From the NCBI GenBank assembly GCA_934489945.1, contig CAKSSY010000032.1:1-20289 (forward strand): a DNA stretch of 20,289 nucleotides, in the 5' to 3' direction. The stretch is from an uncultured Eubacteriales bacterium (GTDB lineage: Bacteria > Bacillota > Clostridia > Oscillospirales > CAG-272). The position numbers and the translations under genes were made by a program. Below the pieces are notes generated by a model, which saw only the letters and a program-made list of their open reading frames with translations, did not search any database and was not told where the DNA came from. Positions 1 to 6,205 of this stretch are shown piece after piece (position 1 is the stretch's first letter; each line of letters opens with the position of its first letter).

Positions 1-431
1 GCCATTGCAACCTGTGCATGTGCTTTCTCCTTGTTTGCTGCTTTTACAGCTGTCTGAAGGTTACGAAGGTCATTCATACAGTCAAAGATACGGATGATAT
101 CGATACCGTTAGCTGCAGATTTCTGTACAAAATACTCTACAACATCGTCTGCGTACGGACGGTATCCAAGGATATTCTGTCCACGGAACAGCATCTGAAG
201 CTTTGTATTTTTGAAACCGTCACGGATCTTGCGAAGTCTTTCCCACGGATCCTCATTGAGGAATCTCATACAAGCGTCGAAAGTTGCGCCGCCCCATGCC
301 TCAAGAGAATGATAACCAATCTCATCCAAACTTTCCAGAATCGGAAGCATTTCCTCCGTTGTCATTCTGGTGGCGATCAATGACTGGTGGGAGTCACGAA
401 GAACCGTTTCTGTGATTTTTACCTTTGCCAT
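1..431 (-). CDS. Oxaloacetate decarboxylase alpha / pyruvate carboxylase 5S-type carboxyltransferase, N-terminal part
   Basis: This is the N-terminal 143 codons of a biotin-dependent carboxyltransferase with a TIM-barrel (HMGL-like/PYC_OADA) fold; the gene runs off the left edge of the window. The start motif ETVLRDSHQS carries the family's conserved Asp of the metal centre. It is followed by the typical blocks EAWGGATFDACMRFL and LQMLFRGQN and by RIFDCMNDLRNLQ. In this family the enzyme moves a carboxyl group between oxaloacetate/pyruvate and biotin. The ATG at 431 is supported by a GAAAGGA ribosome site about 12 nt upstream. The start lies 25 nt after the stop of oadB, so it is the last visible gene of the decarboxylase operon. 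Family membership is secure. Whether it acts as OadA or as a transcarboxylase 5S partner cannot be told, because the C-terminus and any fused biotin domain lie outside the window. Confidence 0.93.
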   Translation of the reverse strand, partial: MAKVKITETVLRDSHQSLIATRMTTEEMLPILESLDEIGYHSLEAWGGATFDACMRFLNEDPWERLRKIRDGFKNTKLQMLFRGQNILGYRPYADDVVEYFVQKSAANGIDIIRIFDCMNDLRNLQTAVKAANKEKAHAQVAM

Positions 432-456
432 ATCTTAGATTCTTCCTTTCTTAGTA

Positions 457-1653
457 TTACTTAAAGGTTGCCAGGAACACGCCCGCCGCAACTGCCGAAC
501 CGATAACACCTGCCACATTGGGCCCCATAGCGTGCATCAGGAGGAAGTTGGAAGGATCCTCCGACTGACCAATCTTCTGCGAAACGCGCGCTGCCATAGG
601 AACGGCGGAAACACCTGCGGAACCGATCAAAGGATTGATCTTACCGTGCGTGAGCTTACACATAATCTTAGCCGTGAGAAGACCACCAACAGTGGAGATG
701 CAGAAAGCAATCAACCCGCAAGCGATGATAAGAATGGTTTGCAGTTTCAGGAAATTGTCCGCACTTGCCGTAGCTCCGACCGAAACACCGAGGAAAATCG
801 TAGTAATATTCATAAGTTCGTTCTGAGCCGTCTTGGAGAGACGATCCGTTACTCCACAGACATTGAGCAGGTTTCCGAACATCAAAGCACCGACAAGCGG
901 CACCGCATCGGGAACAATTAGTCCAACGATAAACGTAACAAGAAGCGGAAACAGAATCAACTCTGTCTTGGAAACCTGGCGAAGTGTCGTCATGTGGATT
1001 CTGCGTTCTTTCCGTGTAGTAAGCAACCTCATCAATGGCGGCTGAATCAGGGGAATCAGTGCCATATAGCTATATGCAGCAATGGCAATAGCACCGAGAA
1101 GTGCCGGGGCCAGTGTCTTGGTGACCAAAATTGCCGTAGGTCCATCCGCACCTCCGATAATACCGATGGCGGCTGCTTCGGGCTGTGTAAACTGTCCCGA
1201 GAGGACGGCTGCCGCATACGCAACAAAGACACCAAGTTGGGCACCCGCGCCAATCAAAAGACTTTTGGGGTTGGAAATCAGCGGGCTGAAATCCGTCATG
1301 GCACCGATACCAATGAATATCAGGCACGGATAAACACCAAGTTTCACACCCAAATACAGGATATCCAAGAAACCGCCGTCATGAAGCACCATAGCATAAT
1401 CAACGCCATCGGGCTGAATAAAGAAGTCCAAATGGAAAATACCTGCGCCCGGCAGATTCGTCAGAAGCATACCGATGGCAATCGGAAGCAGAAGCAACGG
1501 CTCATATTGCTTCACAATGGCGAGATAAACCAATACGAAGGCAATGGCGAACATTGCAATCGTTTTTATAGCATCCAACGCTCCGCCTTCAAACAACCGA
1601 ACAATACCGGTCGTCTGCAGGAAATTCAGAATACTGTCAAGTAAAGCTTGCAT
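457..1653 (-). CDS. oadB: Na+-translocating decarboxylase, beta subunit (OadB family)
   Basis: This 398-residue polytopic membrane protein matches the sodium ion-translocating decarboxylase beta subunit over its whole length, the usual size for the family. Hallmarks are GGADGPTAI at residues 167-175, with the essential Asp at about 170; a Tyr-rich helix, AAYSYMALIPLIQPP, at about 192-206; SAGVSAVPMAARVSQ at about 345-359; and a C-terminal MGPNVAGVIGSA at about 376-387 with the conserved Asn and Ser. In the known family this subunit decarboxylates carboxybiotin and couples that to Na+ export. The ATG at 1653 follows a GAAAGGA-type site. The gene sits 34 nt after the biotin carrier and 25 nt before the 5S-like carboxyltransferase, which places it inside one transcript. 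Nothing looks damaged. Confidence 0.96.
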   Translation of the reverse strand: MQALLDSILNFLQTTGIVRLFEGGALDAIKTIAMFAIAFVLVYLAIVKQYEPLLLLPIAIGMLLTNLPGAGIFHLDFFIQPDGVDYAMVLHDGGFLDILYLGVKLGVYPCLIFIGIGAMTDFSPLISNPKSLLIGAGAQLGVFVAYAAAVLSGQFTQPEAAAIGIIGGADGPTAILVTKTLAPALLGAIAIAAYSYMALIPLIQPPLMRLLTTRKERRIHMTTLRQVSKTELILFPLLVTFIVGLIVPDAVPLVGALMFGNLLNVCGVTDRLSKTAQNELMNITTIFLGVSVGATASADNFLKLQTILIIACGLIAFCISTVGGLLTAKIMCKLTHGKINPLIGSAGVSAVPMAARVSQKIGQSEDPSNFLLMHAMGPNVAGVIGSAVAAGVFLATFK

Positions 1654-1687
1654 TTACGTTCGTCCTTTCAAAAAATTGAAAACACGA

Positions 1688-2068
1688 TCAGTCAATCGTT
1701 ACAACAACGGCATCTGTTGTAACCGACGCTCCCTGAGCCACCTCAACAGATACAACGACACCATCCTGAGGAGCACAAATGTCGTTTTCCATCTTCATAG
1801 CTTCCAACACGCACACGACATCGCCCTTTTTCACCTTGTCTCCGACTTTTACGTTGATCTTCAGAATTGTACCGGGCATAGGTGCCTTGATCGCGACAGC
1901 ACCGGATTTTCCTGCAGCGCGGGGAGCCGCTTTCGGGGTAGCGGGAGCCGCCTTGGGGGTTGCAGCGGAAGTTGCCTGTACTACGGGAGCGGCAACAACG
2001 CCATCGGTCACTTCTTCCACTTCAACTTCATACACAACGCCGTTGACTGTTACATTATACTTTTTCAT
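1688..2068 (-). CDS. Biotin carboxyl carrier protein of the Na+-pump decarboxylase (1.3S-like)
   Basis: This 126-residue biotinyl protein has the biotin-acceptor motif EAMKMEN at residues 89-95; Lys92 is the residue that would be biotinylated. A flexible Ala/Pro/Thr-rich linker (about residues 26-58) precedes the lipoyl/biotinyl domain, which begins at IKAPMPGTI. This is the classical 1.3S/BCCP layout. I chose the internal ATG at 2068 over an upstream start at 2089, because a GGGAAGG ribosome site lies just before 2068 and the upstream start would translate that site. The protein would carry carboxybiotin from the carboxyltransferases (neighbours on both sides) to the beta subunit. It starts 25 nt after oadG ends. 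Confidence 0.95.
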   Translation of the reverse strand: MKKYNVTVNGVVYEVEVEEVTDGVVAAPVVQATSAATPKAAPATPKAAPRAAGKSGAVAIKAPMPGTILKINVKVGDKVKKGDVVCVLEAMKMENDICAPQDGVVVSVEVAQGASVTTDAVVVTID

Positions 2069-2093
2069 TTTTATATCCTTCCCTTTCAATCAA

Positions 2094-2474
2094 TTACCTG
2101 ATGTTCCATGCACTCTTTCCGCCGACTCTCTTGAAAGAAACCACGCGGAATCCGCCGGAATACGCGGAATTATTCTCTGCAGCAAGCGTCATAGCAATTG
2201 CCGCGGTAATGGCTGCAACGACGGCACCGTCGTCCTCATTTTCTTCCGTCTGTTGCGGCTCCGGAATCACTGCGGAATTCATCTCCGCTGTGCTCTTCTG
2301 CGCCGCCTTTTTATTTTTGGAAGCAAATATTTTTTCCATGAGAATCAGAATTGCCATCAAAATGGCAAGAACCACAAACACCATCACCATGCCTTTAATC
2401 AGCATAGTCAAAGCATCTATCGCACGTTCCCCGAACGTCATGGATTCCGGGACTACATACTGTAAACTTTTCAT
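2094..2474 (-). CDS. oadG: Decarboxylase gamma chain, single-span membrane subunit (OadG-like)
   Basis: This small 126-residue protein has one strongly hydrophobic segment at about residues 24-47 (LIKGMVMVFVVLAILMAILI). A Lys-rich stretch follows, then an acidic Pro/Gln/Glu linker and a short C-terminal hydrophobic patch. This is the arrangement of OadG-type gamma chains, which hold the peripheral carboxyltransferase and carrier to the membrane beta subunit. The open frame extends upstream to 2564, inside the carboxyltransferase gene, but the ATG at 2474 has an ideal GGAGGA ribosome site at 2481-2486, so I use that start. The gap to the upstream stop is only 14 nt. Sequence conservation in gamma chains is low, so the call rests mainly on topology and operon position. 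Confidence 0.85.
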   Translation of the reverse strand: MKSLQYVVPESMTFGERAIDALTMLIKGMVMVFVVLAILMAILILMEKIFASKNKKAAQKSTAEMNSAVIPEPQQTEENEDDGAVVAAITAAIAMTLAAENNSAYSGGFRVVSFKRVGGKSAWNIR

Positions 2475-2488
2475 TCGGATTCCTCCGA

Positions 2489-3844
2489 TCAAAGCGGCAT
2501 ATTCAGATGCTTCCGCGTGGGTTTGCTCTGTGCCTTGGAGAACAACATACCGAAGGCGGCGCATATTCTCTGGCGAAGTTCCTCATCCGCAATCACATCG
2601 TCTATATCACCCTTCTCCGCCGCGTCAACGGGAGAAGAACATTTTTCTTTCCATTCGTTTTCGAGTGTCTCGCGACTCTTTTCTGCCGTAATCCGATCGT
2701 TCCAAGCAAAAGCTACCGCCGCTTCGGGAGGCAGTACGCTGATTGCCGCTTTTTCAAGTGCAAAAGCAATATCGGCACCGACCGACTTAGAACCCATCAG
2801 CGTATATGCCGCTCCATATGCCTTTCCCAAAACCACCGTGACTTTGGCATTTTCGGAAGACGTATAAGCAAACGCAAGTTTTGCCAGTTCCGCCGCAACC
2901 GGAGCCGCCTCAGAGGACTTGTCCGAAGCTACGCCGTCGGAATCCACAAGCGTCAAAAGCGGAATATTGAAACTGTCACACATAGTAACAAACTTCGCCG
3001 CTTTTCTTGCGCCGTTCGCCGTAATAGAGCCGCTTGCGTACACAACTCCCGCCGTAATTCCGCCGAACGCGGCAAAACCGACAGTCATCTCGGGGGCATA
3101 GGCATCATACAATTTTGTAAACTTTCCGCAGTCTGCAATTGCGGCAATCAAAGCAACCGGTTCCAATCCTGAAACCGTTACGATTCTGTTCAGATCGTCC
3201 TCGTTGACCTCCAAAGCAGCCCCTTCCGCATTATTGGCGGGCAACAGGGACACAAGAGTCTTTACCTTCTCTGTTGCGTCCTGCAGATTCTCCGCAACCA
3301 AAGCAGCCATTCCGTGTGCCGCCGCATAGGTCGCAGTTCCGGTCTCCTTACCGATCACAAACGGAGGATTCACGTAAAGTTGCGACACGTCCTTCACCGT
3401 GACAACAAGATCAAACATTGCGGCAATTGTCGCAGACATTCCGGCGCAGATACCGGTAATCACGGCAATCTGCGGAATCACGCCCGACGCATCGGAGACG
3501 CATTTCATCATTCTGCCATAGCCGGAGAGAACCGCCGAGCCTTCATAAACAAGTGCGCCGGCACTATCAAACATTGCGATAACAGGTGCACCATTCAAAA
3601 TTGCCATCTCGTACAATTTCTCGATCTTTTTTGCTTGGATTTCATCGAACGCGCCCTTCATTCTGTCGCCATCCTGTGAAAAAGCAAAAACCAGTTTTCC
3701 GTCAACAGCACCATATCCGCAAATCACTCCTTCGTATTCCTGCGGCTTTTGGTTTCTGCGCACGAAGGAACCAATCTCCACAAAGGTTCCCGCATCAAAA
3801 AGTGCATTGATTCTGTCTGCACCCTGTGTGCTTTTTTTCTCCAT
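2489..3844 (-). CDS. Divergent MmdA/12S-type carboxyltransferase subunit
   Basis: This 451-residue protein has the two crotonase-fold halves of the carboxyl transferase family (acyl-CoA carboxylase beta, MmdA, transcarboxylase 12S). The N-half contains DSAGA at 93-97 and GICAGMS at 131-137, where relatives usually have DSGGA and GxCAGGA. The C-half contains GKAYGAAY at 340-347, where relatives usually have RKAYGGAY, and the usual D-x-PGF-x-PG block is replaced by DSDGVASDKSS. The tail RKHLNMPL matches the usual RKHGNIPL end. The N-terminus is shorter than in MmdA: the GKLTARERI-like block is absent and the protein begins at RINALFDAGTFVEIGSF. Known relatives use acyl-CoA substrates; which one applies here is unclear. 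The ATG at 3844 has a GGAGG ribosome site. It is the first gene of the operon. Confidence 0.88.
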   Translation of the reverse strand: MEKKSTQGADRINALFDAGTFVEIGSFVRRNQKPQEYEGVICGYGAVDGKLVFAFSQDGDRMKGAFDEIQAKKIEKLYEMAILNGAPVIAMFDSAGALVYEGSAVLSGYGRMMKCVSDASGVIPQIAVITGICAGMSATIAAMFDLVVTVKDVSQLYVNPPFVIGKETGTATYAAAHGMAALVAENLQDATEKVKTLVSLLPANNAEGAALEVNEDDLNRIVTVSGLEPVALIAAIADCGKFTKLYDAYAPEMTVGFAAFGGITAGVVYASGSITANGARKAAKFVTMCDSFNIPLLTLVDSDGVASDKSSEAAPVAAELAKLAFAYTSSENAKVTVVLGKAYGAAYTLMGSKSVGADIAFALEKAAISVLPPEAAVAFAWNDRITAEKSRETLENEWKEKCSSPVDAAEKGDIDDVIADEELRQRICAAFGMLFSKAQSKPTRKHLNMPL

Positions 3845-3853
3845 AAAGTTGCC

Positions 3854-3869
3854 TCCAAATCATTTTGGA
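3854..3869 (-). promoter_or_regulatory. Small hairpin over the ribosome binding site of the first decarboxylase gene
   Basis: On the minus strand TCCAAA-ATGA-TTTGGA is a perfect 6-bp inverted repeat whose right arm contains the first bases of the GGAGG ribosome site. It could dampen translation of the carboxyltransferase. The stem is short and AU-rich, so it may be fortuitous. Confidence 0.3.
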
Positions 3870-3926
3870 TAATCAAGTTTTATTTGCCGAATACCGCAAA
3901 TGCCACTTCTACCCCAATTATAATAT

Positions 3927-3955
3927 AATATATCACACATTGCAATTTTTGTCAA
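3927..3955 (-). promoter_or_regulatory. Sigma-A promoter of the decarboxylase operon
   Basis: On the minus strand TTGACA (3950-3955) and TATATT (3927-3932) are separated by 17 bp, with more AT-rich TATA-like sequence just after. It predicts a leader of about 75 nt before the carboxyltransferase ATG at 3844. A second short inverted repeat in that leader (ATTTGC/GCAAAT, 3882-3901) could be an operator or a hairpin. Confidence 0.75.
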
Positions 3956-4130
3956 CCATTTTCAACGTCATTCCGGAATATTTTTACATTCTCTTTGTAT
4001 TTTTCCAAAAACATCTTCTTTCCTCTGAACATTCCCCCACACAGAATACAGAAGCATACCATCCGGTTGCACATTTCATTTCGGAAGCGGGTGCAAAAAG
4101 CGAGCCAAAAAGGTACTGTTCCACAACCCG
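3956..4130. other. Intergenic stretch without a recognisable gene
   Basis: The carboxyltransferase gene (to 3844) and tRNA-Val (from 4420) are 575 bp apart. This section lies between the operon promoter and the candidate small-RNA terminator. Open frames of 70-126 codons on both strands here have no convincing ribosome site, no recognisable motif and a composition unlike protein. The stretch 4241-4372, upstream of the small-RNA promoter, is equally featureless. Confidence 0.5.
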
Positions 4131-4173
4131 AAAAGCAAAAAAGAGAACCGCAGTGCCAAAGCACATACGGTTC
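4131..4173 (-). terminator. Intrinsic terminator closing the candidate small RNA
   Basis: On the minus strand GAACCG (4173-4168) pairs with CGGTTC (4150-4145). Inside it, GTGC and GCAC pair around a TTTG loop. The tract TCTTTTTTGCTTTT follows at once (4144-4131). Stem, loop and U-tract have the form of a rho-independent terminator. Confidence 0.65.
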
Positions 4174-4205
4174 GGTGCCATCTCCAAAGGCGAAAAGGAG
4201 AGTGC
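4131..4205 (-). ncRNA. Candidate small RNA, about 70-75 nt
   Basis: A near-consensus promoter (4212-4240) predicts a start near 4205, and an intrinsic terminator ends the transcript about 70 nt later. The RNA would have a 5' hairpin (TCTCC 4201-4197 pairing with GGAGA 4185-4181), a short single-stranded TGGCACC section, then the terminator hairpin. No open frame with a ribosome site fits inside. I do not recognise it: it lacks the SRP RNA core, and it is too short for 6S RNA or tmRNA. It could be a stand-alone trans-acting RNA or an attenuated upstream leader of the decarboxylase operon, which has its own promoter 180 bp further on. The evidence is purely the promoter-hairpin-terminator arrangement. 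Confidence 0.45.
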
Positions 4206-4211
4206 TTTATC

Positions 4212-4240
4212 AGTATATCGCATTTTCTTCACCTTGTCAA
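4212..4240 (-). promoter_or_regulatory. Strong sigma-A promoter for the candidate small RNA
   Basis: On the minus strand TTGACA (4235-4240) and TATACT (4212-4217) have exact 17-bp spacing. It is one of the best promoter matches in the window, yet no coding gene follows it directly. Confidence 0.7.
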
Positions 4241-4372
4241 CTTAATTTTATTATTTTCTTTGCACTTTTTGATGTCATATTTCGACATGATGCGACAATC
4301 TCGGAGCAGTTCGCTTTCCCTTCCCTCAATGTATTTTATTAACAAAACGGGCAAAAACAAGCCTAAAATTGC

Positions 4373-4418
4373 AAAACAAAAGCCCTTGAAATCAAATGAC
4401 TTCAAGGGCTTTTGTTTT
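4373..4418 (-). terminator. Terminator after tRNA-Val
   Basis: A perfect 18-bp inverted repeat (4373-4390 and 4401-4418) has a core AAGCCCTTGAA and T-rich flanks on both sides. Read on the minus strand, TTTTGTTTT follows the GC-rich stem. It begins just past the tRNA CCA end and would stop transcripts from either direction. Confidence 0.9.
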
Positions 4419-4419
4419 T

Positions 4420-4496
4420 TGGTGGAGACAGTTGGAATCGAACCAATGACCTCTACGATGTCAACGTAGCGCTCTAACCAGCTGAGCTATGCCTCC
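4420..4496 (-). tRNA. tRNA-Val (anticodon GAC)
   Basis: This is a 77-nt cloverleaf on the minus strand. The acceptor stem is GGAGGCA pairing with TGTCTCC (one G-U pair). The D-arm contains AGCTCAGCTGGTTAGAGC. The anticodon stem CTACG/CGTAG holds the loop TTGACAT, which places GAC at positions 34-36. The T-arm contains GGTTCGATTCC. The discriminator A and CCA are encoded in the DNA. It has its own promoter upstream and a strong terminator downstream. Confidence 0.96.
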
Positions 4497-4515
4497 ATCA
4501 ACTGACGGCTTTAAC

Positions 4516-4540
4516 AGTATACCACATCAATAATAAAAAA

Positions 4541-4544
<4 letters not shown>
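4516..4544 (-). promoter_or_regulatory. Promoter of tRNA-Val, overlapping the tadA stop codon
   Basis: On the minus strand TTGATT (4539-4544) and TATACT (4516-4521) are separated by 17 bp. The -10 box ends 19 nt before the tRNA 5' end, which gives a leader of about 12 nt. The -35 box contains the TGA stop codon of tadA (4541-4543). Confidence 0.75.
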
Positions 4545-5026
<482 letters not shown>

Positions 5027-5049
5027 CGCCTTATACCACCATAATCCAA

Positions 5050-5077
5050 TTCACCACCATATATTCACCACCATATA
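5050..5077. repeat. 14-bp perfect tandem duplication at a stop codon
   Basis: The unit TTCACCACCATATA occurs twice without a gap (5050-5063, 5064-5077). It covers the last codons and stop of the CPBP protease gene. Because 14 is not a multiple of 3, the duplication changes the reading frame and fixes the present C-terminus, which ends in NIWW. Confidence 0.85.
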
Positions 5078-6031
5078 TATAACAGATAAAACAAGAAAAA
5101 TCACAATGGGCGGACAAAAAAACAGGCGAATCGTTTTTCGGCTATCGATATGAAGACTCTTCTCACAGACATAATTTGTATATCCGAAAACACCCACACG
5201 CCGCTCTTCGTCTTCCTCCTTTTTCTTCACCGCCAAATACGCCGCCGTCAGGACAACACCAAGCAGAAAAATCATCAACTCCAAAGCAAGGCAAAAAAGA
5301 TTTGCTGTTTCCGCCGCAAAAAGTTCAAACAAATAATTCTCCAGCACATTAAAAAAGTTGTTCAGAAAATGAAGAAGGACCGTAATCCAGACAGAGCCCG
5401 TTTCACAATACACCAAACCGAACACAACGCCTGCGGCAAAGGTATAGAGAAGCTGTGCAACATTCATGTGCATAAAACAGAACATCAGTGCGCTGACAAT
5501 CACCGCCACGCTTTTTCCGTAAGGTTTCAGATTCGACACAAATACACCACGAAACAAAAGTTCCTCACTGAATGCGGGAATGACTGCCGAAGAAAACACC
5601 AACAGAACGAGCTGGTAAGGCTTTGTCCGGGAAACGTCGTTCAATCCTGCATCGGTGTTCGTCGGAACAAGCATAGCATTGACATGTGCCATGGCAAGAA
5701 TAATACCGAGTGACACAAAAACGATTGCCGCAGTTTTCAGACGTGTATGCTTTTCCGGAAGTCGCAAAGAAAGATCAATCGGACGTGTCCCCGCCTTACG
5801 GGAAACCGCGTAAAAAATCAGAACAGGAAGAAAAAAAGACAGAAAATAACCTGCCGATGTCAAAAAATCGGTAATACAATATGCTACAACAGAACGCGGA
5901 AACATCGCAACAATATCATTCTGCAATGATCCCGAACCACCGTACAGAATAATGATAAGCGGCACGAAAATCGTCATAGCAACACCGATTCCGGCAAATA
6001 TCCCTTTCAGATTTCGTTCCTCGTATGTCAT
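5051..6031 (-). CDS. CPBP-family intramembrane glutamic endopeptidase (CAAX protease/Abi-like)
   Basis: This 326-residue membrane protein has several hydrophobic helices and the three CPBP motifs: EELLFRG at about 156-162 (the paired Glu and Arg of motif 1), FCFMHMN with His at about 188 (motif 2), and HFLNN at about 221-225 (motif 3). The family includes Rce1-like CAAX proteases and bacterial bacteriocin-immunity proteins; the substrate here is unknown. An upstream TTG at 6052 keeps the frame open, but the ATG at 6031 has a GAGGAG ribosome site 7 nt away and is the better start. About 90 residues follow the catalytic core, including a hydrophilic KKKEEDEERR loop and a last membrane span, which is a longer tail than in minimal CPBP proteins. 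It is followed by tadA. Confidence 0.9.
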   Translation of the reverse strand: MTYEERNLKGIFAGIGVAMTIFVPLIIILYGGSGSLQNDIVAMFPRSVVAYCITDFLTSAGYFLSFFLPVLIFYAVSRKAGTRPIDLSLRLPEKHTRLKTAAIVFVSLGIILAMAHVNAMLVPTNTDAGLNDVSRTKPYQLVLLVFSSAVIPAFSEELLFRGVFVSNLKPYGKSVAVIVSALMFCFMHMNVAQLLYTFAAGVVFGLVYCETGSVWITVLLHFLNNFFNVLENYLFELFAAETANLFCLALELMIFLLGVVLTAAYLAVKKKEEDEERRVGVFGYTNYVCEKSLHIDSRKTIRLFFCPPIVIFLVLSVIYMVVNIWW

Positions 6032-6065
6032 GGATTTTCTCCTCGCATTCAAATCATTTTAGATT

Positions 6066-6094
6066 ATTATATCCCATTCCCATTCAAAAGTCAA
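6066..6094 (-). promoter_or_regulatory. Promoter of the CPBP-tadA operon
   Basis: On the minus strand TTGACT (6089-6094) and a perfect TATAAT (6066-6071) are spaced by 17 bp. The predicted start lies about 28 nt before the ATG at 6031. Confidence 0.8.
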
Positions 6095-6154
6095 GAGCAA
6101 CCTCCTATGTAAGTATCCGATAAAACGTTTTTAGTGCTTTTACATTTTTACGGA

Positions 6155-6185
6155 TTGACATATGGAACATTTTGTGTTTTAATAT
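6155..6185 (+). promoter_or_regulatory. Possible promoter of the GH5-like gene
   Basis: A perfect TTGACA (6155-6160) is followed by TTTAAT at 17 bp or TAATAT at 19 bp. The predicted start would fall at or just inside the ribosome site near 6191, giving a very short leader, so either box choice is uncertain. Confidence 0.4.
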
Positions 6186-6205
6186 TGCAGAAAGGAGTGA
6201 CAACG

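Noticed and set aside
994..1644. A 216-codon plus-strand open frame opposite oadB
   Set aside because: The minus-strand OadB match is clear over its full length; this frame has no recognisable domain.
4131..4205. Identity as SRP RNA, 6S RNA or tmRNA
   Set aside because: The length is too short and the conserved SRP core (GGAAGGAAGCAGCC-like) is absent; no alanyl-tRNA-like ends are seen.
3865..4245. Open frames of 70-126 codons in the intergenic region beside the tRNA
   Set aside because: No ribosome site or motif, and they run through the promoter and terminator of the candidate small RNA.
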